Source: Pseudomonadota bacterium | Lineage (GTDB): Bacteria; Myxococcota_A; UBA9042; GCA-2863065 | DNA: 64,000 nt | Reading direction: 5' to 3' | NCBI GenBank assembly: GCA_005776725.1 | Contig: SXOO01000174.1 | Span: 1 to 64,000, forward strand | Shown here: positions 1-10,013 of the stretch, piece by piece | Layout of the letters: every line of letters starts with the position of its first letter | How positions within the stretch are numbered: position 1 is the first letter of the stretch | The notes under the pieces: model-generated | Seen by the model: the letters and a program-made list of their open reading frames with translations, nothing else | The model's database searches: none | What the model was told of the DNA's origin: nothing | Made by a program: the position numbers and the translations under genes

Positions 1-1647
1 CTCCTGAGGAGTCTGGCAGCCACGTAGACGTGCACAATCTTCATCTGGAAGCGGACCGTCGCCTCGCAGATGGCCGACGCCCGCCAAGAGCTCATGGCCG
101 TGAATGTCCATGCAGCAGCCAAGGGCGCTGCGGGCGACTTCCGCGCGAATGGGAAGCGCCTCTTGTTCGCTGGCTTCCTGAGGGCATACGTGGAGGGCTC
201 CGACGACCCCGACGCGGCGCTCGAGGACCGCGAGGTGCCGCTGCCGGACCTCAGCACCGGCGAGCGCCTCGTGCTCACGGCGCTCGAGCCCGTGCGGCGC
301 GAGACGCGGGCGCCTTCCCGCTACACCGAGGCGGCGCTGGTCGAGAAGCTGGAGAAGGAGGGGATCGGTCGCCCTTCCACCTACGCGTCGATCATCGACA
401 CGATCGTGGGCCGCGACTACGCCCGAAAGAACGGCAACGCGCTCATCCCCACGCTCACGGCCTTCGCCGTGAACCAGCTGATGGAGAAGAACTTCCACGA
501 CTTCGTGGACATCGGCTTCACGGCCGGGATGGAAGCCAGCCTCGACCAGATCGCCAAGAACGAGGTCGCGTGGCTGCCCTATCTCGAGGCGTTCTGGCGG
601 TCCGAGACGGGCCTCCGGACGCGCGTGGACCAGGGCAAGGAGTCCATCGATCCCCGCCTCGCGTGTACGCTCGACGGCTTCGACGATTTGCTTCCAGGGC
701 GCGTACGCATCGGACGCTACGGTCCGTACGTGGAGCGCGATGAGGGCGGCAACGTCCTCCGGGTCACGATCCCGGCCGAGCTGCCACCGGCCGACTTGGA
801 CGTCGCCACCGTGGAGAAGCTGGTCCGCCGCAAGACCGAGGGCCCCATCGCCGTCGCGGAGGAGCCCGAGACGGGCACGCCCGTGTACGTCATGGATGGG
901 CGCTTCGGCCCGTACGTCCAGCTGGGCGCCGCCCAAGGCGAAGAGAAGCCGAAGCGCGTGTCGCTCCCCAAGGGGCTGAAGCCAGAAGACGTCACCCCCG
1001 AGATCGCGCTCGGGCTGCTGTCGCTGCCACGGCACCTCGGCTCACACCCCGACGACGGTAAGCCTGTGCTTGCCGGGCTCGGGCGCTTCGGTCCGTTCAT
1101 CCAGTACGGCTCGGAGTACCGCTCGCTCACCAAGGACGACGACGTGTTGTCCGTGGCGCTTCCCCGTGCGCTCGAGCTGCTCCTGGCGCCCAAGGTCGGG
1201 GGGAGAGGGGCGCGGCAGGCCCCCGAGGCCCTCGCCGAGCTTGGCGCACACCCGAAGTCCGGCGAGCCCATCCGCCTCATGAAGGGGCGCTTCGGCCCCT
1301 ACGTCACCTCCGGGGGCATCAACGCCACGGTCCCCAAGGCGATCGAGCCTGGGACCCTCACCGTCGAGCAGGCGGTCGAGCTGCTCGCCGCGCGCGAGGC
1401 TGCTGGCCCGCCCGTGGCGCGCGGCAGAGGGGGCCGGCGACCCTCGGGGCCCAAGGCCGGTGGACCGGCCAAGGCGAAGGCCGCCAGCGCGCCCAAGGCC
1501 GCCGGAAAGAGCACGGCCGCCGGAAAGAGCACGGCCGCCTCAGAGCCCAAGGCCGCGACCGGAAAGGCCGCGACCACGCGAACCCGGACCGCCAAGGCCG
1601 CAACCCCCAAAACAGCCACGGCCAAGGCCAAGACGCCGAAAGCCTGA
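1..1647 (+). CDS. topA: DNA topoisomerase I, C-terminal part (5' end outside window)
   Basis: Type IA topoisomerase that relaxes negative supercoils. Only the region after the catalytic tyrosine is present. The reading frame from base 70 on carries the conserved VASQM-type helix, the [12 protein letters not shown] motif and the IDTIVGRDY region. After that come four Toprim_C repeats built round GRFGPYV (variants GRYGPYV and GRFGPFI), in place of the zinc fingers of the E. coli enzyme. The last ~80 residues are an Ala/Lys-rich tail likely to bind DNA, as in many actinobacterial and myxobacterial TopA proteins. Oddity: bases 1-50 read as topA only in another frame, and this frame has a TAG at 25-27. 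Removing one base near 51 (cttcatctgg to cttatctgg) restores the family's LIWKR motif, so there is a frameshift or a base-call error here. The identity is secure. Confidence 0.9.
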
Positions 1648-1741
1648 CGAAGCCGCCGGGCGGTCCGTCGCCCCGCGGTCAGCGCCTCGCAGCGCGCGAT
1701 CATCAACGCGCCGGCACCTGCCGGCGGCCCTAGGAGGAACC

Positions 1742-2509
1742 ATGCAGTTGAACGGTATCGTCGGTCTCGTCACGGGTGGGGCCTCGGGCCTCGGCGAGTC
1801 GTGTGTCCGCATGTTGGTGGCCGGCGGCGCTCGCGCCCTGATCCTGGACGTCAACGAAGCGAAGGGAAACGCCCTCGCCGCCGAGCTCGGCGACTCGGCC
1901 CGGTTCGCGAAGGCCGATGTCTCGAACGAGGCCGAGGTGGCGGCGGCCATCGCGCTCGCGAAGTCGGCGTTCGGCGCCCTGCACGTGGCGATCTCGTGCG
2001 CCGGCGTCGGCACGGTGGGCAAGGTGCTCGGTAAGAACGGGCCCCACCCCCTGGACGCTTTCAAGCGCACCATCGACATCAACCTCGTCGGCACCGCCAA
2101 CGTCGGCCGTCTCTCGGCGTATGCCATGAGCGAGAACGCGCCGAACGCCGCCGGTGAGCGCGGGGTCATCATCATGACGGCGTCCGTCGCGGCCTTCGAC
2201 GGGCAGATCGGGCAGTTCGCCTACGCCGCCTCCAAGGGCGGGATCGTGGGTATGACGCTCCCGATGGCGCGTGATCTCTCGAGCCTCGGCATCCGCGTGT
2301 GCACAATCGCCCCGGGCATCTTCGACACGCCCCTACTCGCGGGCCTCCCCGAGGCGGCCCGGGAGTCGCTGGCCAAGCAGGTGCCCTTCCCGCCGCGGCT
2401 CGGACGGCCCGCCGAGGTCGCTCAGCTGGCCCAGCACATCATCGAGAACGAAATGCTGAACGGCGAGACCATCCGACTGGACGGCGCCATCCGGATGGCG
2501 CCACGATAG
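1742..2509 (+). CDS. Short-chain dehydrogenase, HSD10/3-hydroxyacyl-CoA dehydrogenase type
   Basis: A 255-residue classical SDR. It has the NAD-binding TGGASGLG motif at residues 11-18, an Asp after strand 2 (ILDV) that favours NAD over NADP, SCAGVG in the place of NNAG, and the triad Ser148, Tyr161, Lys165 (YAASK). The sequence style ([46 protein letters not shown]) is that of type II 3-hydroxyacyl-CoA dehydrogenases (HSD17B10-like), which oxidise 3-hydroxy-2-methylacyl-CoA in isoleucine and branched fatty-acid breakdown. The start ATG lies 4 bases after AGGAGG at 1732-1737. It follows topA at 94 bases and stands alone on its strand. The exact substrate is inferred from family resemblance. 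Confidence 0.85.
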   Translation: MQLNGIVGLVTGGASGLGESCVRMLVAGGARALILDVNEAKGNALAAELGDSARFAKADVSNEAEVAAAIALAKSAFGALHVAISCAGVGTVGKVLGKNGPHPLDAFKRTIDINLVGTANVGRLSAYAMSENAPNAAGERGVIIMTASVAAFDGQIGQFAYAASKGGIVGMTLPMARDLSSLGIRVCTIAPGIFDTPLLAGLPEAARESLAKQVPFPPRLGRPAEVAQLAQHIIENEMLNGETIRLDGAIRMAPR

Positions 2510-2627
2510 GTTCGCTCCGCCCGACGTCGGAGGGAGGTGGACCTTGCACCCTGCGGCGCGGCAGAGACACCCCGGACCCAGCCGTCGTGGCCCGGCGGCG
2601 GTGCGTCTGGAGCGGGGCCCTGCCCTT

Positions 2628-3173
2628 GTGAGCCCCAGGCGAGCCCGACGCGTGATCGCGTCGCTGCTCGGCGCGCTCGCGGTGGTCGCCACGCCCACGA
2701 GAGCGGAGGCCCACGGCTTCGACTTTCGCCCCCAGGTGGCGCTGGAGCTGCGGACCCTGCTGCCCGAAGCGCGCGCGTTCGGCGGGCTCGAGGCGGCAGT
2801 GAGCGCCTCCATCATGGGCTTCGGCATCTCTACCGGGGCCGGGTGGGAGCGCTTCACGCTGAGCGACGGGGGCGAGGGCGGATACCTCGCGATGGAGATC
2901 CAGGTGCATCCCCTGGTGTGGATGGCCGGACGGACGTTCAGCCAGGTGAACCTCCGGATAGGCGTCGGGGGTCTCCTTGGGGGGGTTACGCCCGAGACCT
3001 TTCGGGGCGGCTTCGTCACGAGCCTCGGGGTAGACATCGCGTTGTGGCACGTAGACGACTTCGAGCCGCACCCCATGCTCTCGGTCGGGTTTCGCTCCGT
3101 GGCCCCGTCTGTTCCAGACGACGCCACGCAGGTGTTCATGATGATCGGAGTCGGGGCGCGCCTAGCTCGTTGA
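2628..3173 (+). CDS. Secreted protein of unknown function, probable small beta-barrel
   Basis: About 181 residues from GTG 2628. This start puts a clean Sec signal at the N-terminus: an RRARR n-region, then IASLLGALAVVATPT and a cleavage site near AEA-HG. An upstream in-frame ATG at 2544 would add an Arg/Pro-rich stretch before the signal and is less likely. The mature part is rich in alternating hydrophobic/polar strands with glycines (GFGISTGAGWERF, LRIGVGGLLGG, MLSVGFRSV) and ends in an aromatic-poor strand, which suggests an outer-membrane or periplasmic beta-barrel. No family is recognised. It is convergent with bamA, 15 bases from its stop. Confidence 0.6.
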   Translation: MSPRRARRVIASLLGALAVVATPTRAEAHGFDFRPQVALELRTLLPEARAFGGLEAAVSASIMGFGISTGAGWERFTLSDGGEGGYLAMEIQVHPLVWMAGRTFSQVNLRIGVGGLLGGVTPETFRGGFVTSLGVDIALWHVDDFEPHPMLSVGFRSVAPSVPDDATQVFMMIGVGARLAR

Positions 3174-3188
3174 GCGACGACCGGGGGC

Positions 3189-5609
3189 TCAGAACGAGTT
3201 GCCGATGGTGAACTCGAAGACGACCGGCTCTTCGCCGGGCTTCGGAGCCAACGGGAAGCCCCACTCGAAGCGCAGGGGGCCGACAGGGCTCCACCAGCGG
3301 ATGCCGAGGCCCACGCTGGTGCGGAGCGACTCGAAGGCCATGTTCTCGTCTTCCCCGAAGGCGTTCCCGGCGTCGAAGAACAGCACGCCCTTCAGGTTGA
3401 TTTGCTCCACGATGGGGAACTCGAGCTCGACGTTGAAGATGAGCTCCTTGTTGCCTCCGATGGTGAACGGCACAAGGCTCGTGCTGGGATCGGAGGAGCG
3501 CGGCACGTTGATCGAGGGGCCGAGGCTGTTTCGCTGGAAGCCGCGCACATCGAAGATGCCGCCCACGAAGAAGCGCTCGAAGATCGGGATCTCACCGTCC
3601 GGGTTCATCACGTAGCCCACCGTGCCGTTGAGCTTCAGCACGAACTCCCACCAGGGGTTGAAGTACCAGCGCGAGCGGGCGAGGTACTTGATGAACTCGA
3701 TGTCGCTGCCGAGGTAGGGGTGCCCGATCTCCACGGACGCGGTGGTGAACGTGCCGCTCTTGGCGAACTGTCGGTCGTCGCGCGTGTCGTAGGACATCGT
3801 GCCCTTGAGCGCTGAGGTGAGCCCGCCCTGCTGCAGGTCGAAGATCTCGGCGCGGCTGGCGGACCGGATGCCGCCCAGCGTGACGTCCACGTTCTTCAGC
3901 GTGTAGCTGGCGGTGAGCGTGAAGTCTTCCGTGAAGCGATAGCCCCAACCCATCGTCCCGCCGAACTCGGTCTTCGCGAAGTCGTCGAAGTCTTGCTGGA
4001 AGTTGAACAGGTCGACGGAGAGCTGCCACTGCGTGTCCAGGAAGTACGGATCGAAGAAGCTGAGCTGGTAGAGGCTGCGGATGGAGGAGAGCGTGGCCTG
4101 GATGGAGACGGTCTGCCCGTGGCCCAGGAAGTTCTGCTTCGAGATCTGAGCCGTGAAGATGAAGTTCTCGAGGCTCGAGAAGCCCGCCCCGACCTGGAAG
4201 GTGCCCGTCTGGCGCTCCTTCACCGTGACCGTGAGGTCGACGTGGCCCTCGTCGCTACCGGGATCCGTGGTGATGTCGCACTTGTCGAAGAAGCCCTGCC
4301 GCATGATCTGCCGCCGGCTGTTCTTGAGCTCGGTGGCGCTGAAGTAGTCGCCCTCCGCGATGGTCATCACGCGGCGCATCACCTTGTCGCGGGTGGTCTC
4401 GTTGCCCGCGAAGGAGATCCGGCCGATCCGCGTCTTGAGCCCCGGCTGCACGCGATATGTGAACTCGATCTCCCGCTTCTCCGTGTCCCTGTAGCTGGCG
4501 TTGGATACCGTGGCGTTCGCGTAGCCAAGGTCCTGATACAGGGTCTTCAGCGCTTCGGTGTCTTGCTGCATGAGCGCGATGTCGAACGGCTGGCCGGGCT
4601 GGAGCGACAACGACGCCTTGAGCTCCTCCGGCGTGTAGTGAGGCTGCGGGTTGCCGTCCGCATCCAGCGCAGGTTCCGCCTCCTCGGCGTCGACCTTGCG
4701 CATGCGGTATTGGTCGCCCTCCTCCACCGGGATGGTGATGGCGATCGAGGTCTTGTCCGCGCCCAGCGTGACCGCCGCGGGGTACACCTTGATGTCGACG
4801 TAGCCGAAGTGCAGGTAGTACTGCCGGAGGATCGCCAGGTCCTGGTCGAGCGCCTCGCGCTTGAACTGGCCCGACCCGGTGAGGAACGAGAACCACCCGC
4901 CCTCCTTCGTGCGCATGACGTTCTCTAGGTCTTCCTCCTTCAGCGCCTTGATGCCGAGGAAGGTGATGCTGGTGACCTTGACCTTCTTGCCCTCGTCGAT
5001 GACGAAGACCACGTCGACGACGCCCGCGGCGCGTTTGTCGAGGCGGTAGTCGACCTTTGCCAGGTAGTAGCCGTCCTTGACGTACCGCTCGCGCAGCTTG
5101 ACCACCACGTTCTTGACGCGCGTCTCGTCCACGATCTCGTAGGGTTGGATGTCGACGACCTCTTTCAGATCGTCTTCGTCGAGCTCGTCGTAGCCCTCGT
5201 ATCGGATCTCGCCGATCACGGGGCGCTCGATGAACGCGTACCGGACCACCACGCGCACGCCGTCTACCACCCGCTGAAACACCTGGATGTCGGCGAACGC
5301 GCCCGTGCTGTAGAGGCGCTCGATGTCGTCTGACACCACGGCGGCCTCGAGGTTGCGGCCCTTCTTCGTGTGGATCCTGCTCCAGACCGTGTCGGCGGGA
5401 ATGCGCACGAGGCCGTCGAGCTCGATCTCTTGAACCTCTAGGCCGAGACCGGACTCGAGGGGCTCGTCGGCCCGGGCCGGCGCGGCCCACAGCGACAGCG
5501 CGAGCAGGGCCAAGCCGAGCCAACGCGTCACGCCGGCGGGCGTTGAACGCGGGCTCAACCCGCCGGGTCGCCTCCGCCTCTCGTGTCTTGGTCCTCTGGC
5601 CGGCGACAT
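3189..5609 (-). CDS. bamA: Outer membrane protein assembly factor BamA (Omp85 family)
   Basis: An 806-residue Omp85 protein that folds and inserts beta-barrel proteins into the outer membrane. After a signal peptide (hydrophobic run to about residue 47, ending ...APARADEP) come five POTRA-like repeats, recognisable from segments such as VQEIELDGLVRI, ITFLGIKAL and ISFAGNETT. The C-terminal Bac_surface_Ag barrel contains GGIFDVRGFQRN, the FxRGF-type motif of the barrel lumen, and DAGNAF. The protein ends in Phe (TIGNSF), the usual outer-membrane signature. It lies downstream of lolD by 6 bases, the last gene of the lysS-lolC-lolD-bamA row, so lipoprotein export and barrel assembly appear co-transcribed. 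Confidence 0.95.
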   Translation of the reverse strand: MSPARGPRHERRRRPGGLSPRSTPAGVTRWLGLALLALSLWAAPARADEPLESGLGLEVQEIELDGLVRIPADTVWSRIHTKKGRNLEAAVVSDDIERLYSTGAFADIQVFQRVVDGVRVVVRYAFIERPVIGEIRYEGYDELDEDDLKEVVDIQPYEIVDETRVKNVVVKLRERYVKDGYYLAKVDYRLDKRAAGVVDVVFVIDEGKKVKVTSITFLGIKALKEEDLENVMRTKEGGWFSFLTGSGQFKREALDQDLAILRQYYLHFGYVDIKVYPAAVTLGADKTSIAITIPVEEGDQYRMRKVDAEEAEPALDADGNPQPHYTPEELKASLSLQPGQPFDIALMQQDTEALKTLYQDLGYANATVSNASYRDTEKREIEFTYRVQPGLKTRIGRISFAGNETTRDKVMRRVMTIAEGDYFSATELKNSRRQIMRQGFFDKCDITTDPGSDEGHVDLTVTVKERQTGTFQVGAGFSSLENFIFTAQISKQNFLGHGQTVSIQATLSSIRSLYQLSFFDPYFLDTQWQLSVDLFNFQQDFDDFAKTEFGGTMGWGYRFTEDFTLTASYTLKNVDVTLGGIRSASRAEIFDLQQGGLTSALKGTMSYDTRDDRQFAKSGTFTTASVEIGHPYLGSDIEFIKYLARSRWYFNPWWEFVLKLNGTVGYVMNPDGEIPIFERFFVGGIFDVRGFQRNSLGPSINVPRSSDPSTSLVPFTIGGNKELIFNVELEFPIVEQINLKGVLFFDAGNAFGEDENMAFESLRTSVGLGIRWWSPVGPLRFEWGFPLAPKPGEEPVVFEFTIGNSF

Positions 5610-5615
5610 GGGGCG

Positions 5616-6296
5616 CTACTCGTACACCTTGCCGTCCCGCATCACAAGGCGACGGCGCATCATCTGAGCGAGAGACGGGTTGTGGGTGACCACGACGAAT
5701 GCGACGTGTAGCCGCTCGTTCATCTTCAAGATGAGCTCGTGGATCTCTTCACTCGTGGCGACGTCGAGGTTCCCGGTGGGTTCGTCGGCGAGGACGAGCG
5801 GGGGCTCGGTGATTACGGCGCGAGCGATCGCCACTCGCTGCTGCTCCCCGCCCGACAGTTCGCCGGGACGGTGCTTCAAGCGGTGTCCGAGGCCCACCTC
5901 CGTGAGGAGGGCGCGTGAACGGTCCAGCGCCTGTCCGCGACGCACGCCCGCGATGAGCAGCGGCATCGCAGCGTTCTCCTCCGCCGTGAGCTCGGGGAGA
6001 AGGTGATGAAACTGGAAGATGAAGCCCACGCGCCGGTTCCGAAAGGACGCGAGCTCTGGCTCGGGGAGCTCGAAGACGCGCTGGCCGTCGAAGACCACCG
6101 AGCCAGCGGACGGGCGATCGAGCGTGCCGAGAACGTTCAGGAGGGTGGACTTGCCCACGCCGGACTGCCCCACGACCGAGCACAGGTCCCCGCGGTGCAG
6201 CCGGAGGTCGACCCCCCGGAGGATGTCGAGCCGCTTCCCCTGGTGGTCATAGTGCTTCACCAGGCCTACGGCCTCGCAGATCACCGCCTCGCTCAT
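5616..6296 (-). CDS. lolD: Lipoprotein-releasing ABC transporter ATP-binding protein LolD
   Basis: A 226-residue MacB/LolD-type ATPase. Walker [10 protein letters not shown] is at residues 43-51, the Q-loop Gln at about 95, the signature LSGGE at 147-151, and Walker B LVLADEP at 167-173, followed by TGNLD, typical of this subfamily. It powers extraction of mature lipoproteins from the inner membrane and hand-off to LolA. Its partner, the lolC-like gene, lies just upstream with a 13-base gap. Length and motif order match the family. The many lipoproteins encoded in this window fit a need for the system. Confidence 0.93.
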   Translation of the reverse strand: MSEAVICEAVGLVKHYDHQGKRLDILRGVDLRLHRGDLCSVVGQSGVGKSTLLNVLGTLDRPSAGSVVFDGQRVFELPEPELASFRNRRVGFIFQFHHLLPELTAEENAAMPLLIAGVRRGQALDRSRALLTEVGLGHRLKHRPGELSGGEQQRVAIARAVITEPPLVLADEPTGNLDVATSEEIHELILKMNERLHVAFVVVTHNPSLAQMMRRRLVMRDGKVYE

Positions 6297-6309
6297 GTGG
6301 CGTCTCCCT

Positions 6310-8376
6310 TCACTCGCTTCGCAGCCCCTCGACCGGGTCGATGCCAGACGCCTGAATGGCGGGGAAGATGGTGGCCACCGCGCAGAGCAAGATCCCGGCT
6401 CCGAAGACCGCGAAGATGGTGGCAGGGTCGAGGTGCACGGGTAGCTGATCGATGTAGTACTGCTCCGGGAGCTTGATCCCGATGCTCCGGATGCCGGCGC
6501 ACGTGAGCACGCCCACGATCAGGCCGGCGCTGGAGCCGACGACCCCGATGACTCCGCCCAGGACCAGGAAGGTGGTGAAGACCGAGCGAAACGGAGCGCC
6601 CATGGCCTTGAGCACCGCGATCTCGCGCGTCTTGTCGAGGATGATCATGACGAGCGAGCCGAACACGTTGAGCGCCGCCACCATGATGATCACGCCGAGC
6701 ACCGCGAACATCACCACCTTCTCGAGCATGAGCGCGGCGAAGAGGTTCTTGTTGAGCCCCTTCCAGTCGATGACCTCGAGGGTGGGGACGTCCGTGACCA
6801 GCGACCTCGCAGCCTCCGCCACCTCGTCCGAGCGGTCGACCTCGGAGAGGCGCAGCTCGATGCGGTTCACGTCGCCGCCCATCTGAAAGAACCGCTGCGC
6901 CTCGCCCAGGAGCACGTACGCGAGCTTCGAGTCGAACTCGTACATCCCCGTGGCGAAGATGCCGCCTACGTGAAACGTGCGGGCGCGCGGCTGGATCCCG
7001 AGGAACCCGGCGTCGTCGCGAGGTGAGACCAGCGTGACCTCGGCGCCGACGCCCACGAGCAAGCTCTCCGCGAGCTCGCGGCCCAAGAGGATGGTGGGGC
7101 GCACGGCGTCGTCCCGAGACGCGGTGCTCTCGGTGTCGACGCCGGGGATCGGAGAGGGAGCCAATGGGTCGACGGCGGCTGGGGCGCTGGGGGCCTCCGG
7201 CGGCTCGTCGTCCCGCGTGACCCACTTGGACGTGGACACCACGCGCTCTGGGGCGAGTAGGTTGTCGAGCGAGCCTGAGACCACCGTGGACGCGAGGTGG
7301 TGCTCTGCCTCGGCCAGGTCCAGCGGGTCGATGCCCTTGATCGTGAGCGAGACGTTGCGGTTGTCGCGCGCGCTGACGATCACGTCGCCCTGGACGTAAG
7401 GGATCGCGCTGGTCACTCCGGTGAGGCCTCGGAGGCCCACGAGGCGACGCTCGTAGCCCGGGATCCCCTCCATGGGCTCCACGTCTTGGACGAGCACGTG
7501 GGGATTGGTGCTCAGGATCTTGCCCCGCAGGTCCTGCTCGAAGCCCGCCATGACCGAGAGGACCACGATGAGCGCCCACACGCCCACGCCCACACCGACG
7601 ACCGAGACGAACGTGGTCACGGACACGGTGAGGATGTTGGGCAGGCGCTGAACGCCTGCCAGGACCCGCTCGACGCGCCCGATATCGCCCACGGGAGCGT
7701 GAGGCCGAAGCGGCCACAAGACGCAGAGGGCGGCGAGGCTCCCGAGGCCCCAGCGCAGCAGGGGGACCATGTGGTCGGCCTCTACGGCGACGCGCGACCA
7801 TGGCCACAGGTGGGCGGTGGCGGCGAGCGCGATGAACGCCGCGGCCGCGCTGAAGACCAGCAGCCACCCGGGGCGGCGCCCGCCCTCGTAGGCGTCCGGC
7901 GAGACGGTGCCCGAGCGGTGGCTCCGAAGGAACTGCCAGCCCACGAAGAGGACGTAGTGCCGCGCGAGCAGTGGGCCACCGAAGAGGCCGAAGGCGCCCA
8001 GGGTGACCCAGGTGATGAACGCGACGACCAGGAGAACCGCGAGGATCACGGACAGGAGGGCCGCCCCTGTCCAGGCGTAGAACTGAACCTCGGGGGGCAG
8101 CTGAGCCAGGAGCGCCCCATACCCCGCGACCCCGAGCGTGCCGAGGAGGCCACCGCCGGCGACCTTGGCGAAGGTGCGACGGTCGGATCGCCGCCAGCCG
8201 AGATCGATCAAGGCAGCGCCGAAACGGAGCAGAGAAGGAATCGCGAGGTAGAGCGCCCAGGCGGCGAAGACCACCCCGAGCCCATAGACCGCGAACCGCC
8301 ACGGCGACGCCATGAGCGCCTCGAGCACCGGCGGCAGGCCCGGAGGTGGACGCCCCCCGGCGACCAGGAATCCCAT
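6310..8376 (-). CDS. lolC: LolC/LolE-type lipoprotein-releasing permease with long N-terminal membrane extension
   Basis: The 688-residue protein starts at ATG 8376, one base inside the lysS stop (TGATG), indicating coupled translation. The C-terminal ~450 residues are a standard LolC/MacB permease: first helix with VSVVGVGVG..ALIVVLSVMAGFE, a periplasmic domain (GKILSTNPHV...), then three helices with KTREIAVLKAMGA and the final FPAIQASGIDPVEGLRSE. The family is usually about 400 residues. The extra ~230 residues hold about five hydrophobic segments (for example FAVYGLGVVFAAWALYLAI) and appear to separate the usual WQFLRSHRSG start from the first core helix. The periplasmic domain also has a Pro/Ala-rich insert. 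Function as a LolCDE subunit with lolD is well supported; the role of the extension is unknown. Confidence 0.9.
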   Translation of the reverse strand: MGFLVAGGRPPPGLPPVLEALMASPWRFAVYGLGVVFAAWALYLAIPSLLRFGAALIDLGWRRSDRRTFAKVAGGGLLGTLGVAGYGALLAQLPPEVQFYAWTGAALLSVILAVLLVVAFITWVTLGAFGLFGGPLLARHYVLFVGWQFLRSHRSGTVSPDAYEGGRRPGWLLVFSAAAAFIALAATAHLWPWSRVAVEADHMVPLLRWGLGSLAALCVLWPLRPHAPVGDIGRVERVLAGVQRLPNILTVSVTTFVSVVGVGVGVWALIVVLSVMAGFEQDLRGKILSTNPHVLVQDVEPMEGIPGYERRLVGLRGLTGVTSAIPYVQGDVIVSARDNRNVSLTIKGIDPLDLAEAEHHLASTVVSGSLDNLLAPERVVSTSKWVTRDDEPPEAPSAPAAVDPLAPSPIPGVDTESTASRDDAVRPTILLGRELAESLLVGVGAEVTLVSPRDDAGFLGIQPRARTFHVGGIFATGMYEFDSKLAYVLLGEAQRFFQMGGDVNRIELRLSEVDRSDEVAEAARSLVTDVPTLEVIDWKGLNKNLFAALMLEKVVMFAVLGVIIMVAALNVFGSLVMIILDKTREIAVLKAMGAPFRSVFTTFLVLGGVIGVVGSSAGLIVGVLTCAGIRSIGIKLPEQYYIDQLPVHLDPATIFAVFGAGILLCAVATIFPAIQASGIDPVEGLRSE

Positions 8377-9893
8377 CAAGGCGCCTCGGAGACGTGCTCT
8401 GGGCGCATGTGCGGGAAGAAGATCACCTCGCGGATGGTGTCGCGGTTGGCGAAGAGCATGACGATGCGATCCACGCCGATCCCCTGCCCTGCCGTGGGAG
8501 GCATGCCGTACTCGAGCGCCCGGATGTAGTCGTGGTCCACCGGGTGGGCCTCGGCGTCGCCCTTGTCGCGCTCCTTCATCTGGTCCTCGAACCGGCCGCG
8601 CTGGTCGACGGGGTCGTTCAGCTCGGAGAAGGCGTTCGAGACCTCGTTGCCGGCGATGTAGAGCTCGAAACGATCGACCCACTCGGGGTCCTGGTCGTTC
8701 TTGCGCGACAACGGCGACACCTCGGACGGGTAGCGCGTGATGAAGGTGGGCTGGATGAGCGCCTTCTCGCAGAGGTTCTCGAAGATGTGGATGAGGAGCT
8801 TCGCGCGGCTGACGGAAGGATCGAAGGCGAGGCCCCGCTCCGTGGCGAGCGCCACGAGGCCTTCGTGGGTCTTGACGGCCTCGGGAGAGGCCCCGGCCAC
8901 CTCGACCAGCGCCTCCTCGACGCTGTAGCGCCGGAACGGGCGCGCGAAGGAGATCCGGTGCTCACCGAACGGGATCTCGTCCGAGCCATGGACGTGTTGC
9001 GCGAGCCCGTTGAGCAGCTCCTCGGTGAGCACGATCAGGTCCTCGTACGTGGCGTACGCCTGATAGAACTCGAGCATCGTGAACTCCGGATTGTGGCGGG
9101 GGCTCATGCCCTCGTTCCGGAAGTTGCGGTTCATCTCGAAGACGCGCTCGAGGCCGCCCACCACGAGCCGCTTCAGGAAGAGCTCCGGGGCGATGCGCAT
9201 GTAGAGCGGGATCCCGAGCGCGTTGTGCCAGGTCTCGAAGGGACGCGCCGCGGCGCCCCCGGCCAAGACCTGCAGCATCGGGGTCTCGACCTCGGTGAAG
9301 TCCCGCGCCTCGAAGAAGTCCCGGAGATAGCGCGTGACCTTGGAGCGGACGCGGAAGACCTCGCGGACGTCCAGGTTCATGATGAGGTCCGCGTACCGCT
9401 GCCGGTAGCGGGTCTCTTTCTCCGTGACCCCGTGCCACTTGTCGGGTAGCGGGCGGACGGCTTTGGTGAGCAGAACGAAGCCCTCGACCAGGATCGAGAG
9501 CTCGCCGCGCCGGGTGCGGAACGCGGGCCCGGAGACCCCGACGATGTCGCCGATGTCGACGAACTCGTTCAGCAGCGCCCAGGCATCCGGGTTGGCGTCG
9601 CTCTTCAGGTAGACCTGGAAGACCGGAGCGGCCTCGGTGGACGAGCGGTCGCGCAGGCGGAGGAAGGCCGCCTTGCCGAGCTCGTTCTTGGCCATGACCC
9701 GCCCCGCCACCCGGAACCGCGGCGCTTCCGCCGGAATCCCGTTCATGTCGGGCGCGTTGGCGTCCGCGGCGGCGCGGACCTCCTCGAGCGTGTGAGAAAC
9801 AGCCCAGTCGTTCGCGTAGGGGTTCTTGCCCGCAGCACGCATCGCCTCGGCCTTGTCGAGGCGGATCCGCATCACTTGATTCAGCTCGTCCAC
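8376..9893 (-). CDS. lysS: Lysyl-tRNA synthetase, class II
   Basis: A 505-residue class II enzyme that charges tRNA-Lys. The N-terminal OB-fold anticodon-binding domain (VAGRVMAKNELGKAAF) is followed by the catalytic core. Motif 2 includes FRNEGMSPRHNPEFT and motif 3 includes GQGIGVDRIVML; the ITRYPSEVSPLSR segment is typical of LysRS. The start is GTG 9893, chosen because GGAGG lies four bases upstream on the minus strand and the next Met would cut the first helix. It is the first gene of the lysS-lolC-lolD-bamA row, with 120 bases to the preceding minus-strand gene. Confidence 0.95.
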   Translation of the reverse strand: MDELNQVMRIRLDKAEAMRAAGKNPYANDWAVSHTLEEVRAAADANAPDMNGIPAEAPRFRVAGRVMAKNELGKAAFLRLRDRSSTEAAPVFQVYLKSDANPDAWALLNEFVDIGDIVGVSGPAFRTRRGELSILVEGFVLLTKAVRPLPDKWHGVTEKETRYRQRYADLIMNLDVREVFRVRSKVTRYLRDFFEARDFTEVETPMLQVLAGGAAARPFETWHNALGIPLYMRIAPELFLKRLVVGGLERVFEMNRNFRNEGMSPRHNPEFTMLEFYQAYATYEDLIVLTEELLNGLAQHVHGSDEIPFGEHRISFARPFRRYSVEEALVEVAGASPEAVKTHEGLVALATERGLAFDPSVSRAKLLIHIFENLCEKALIQPTFITRYPSEVSPLSRKNDQDPEWVDRFELYIAGNEVSNAFSELNDPVDQRGRFEDQMKERDKGDAEAHPVDHDYIRALEYGMPPTAGQGIGVDRIVMLFANRDTIREVIFFPHMRPEHVSEAP

Positions 9894-10013
9894 AAGGCCT
9901 CCGGGAGGGAAACGGGACGCGGAACCTACCGACCCACCCCCGGAGCGTCAACCAGGACGCTGAGATGTGTTGCCGCCTTTAGCGAGTGTCGGCCGCACCG
10001 AGCACCTCGGCCC

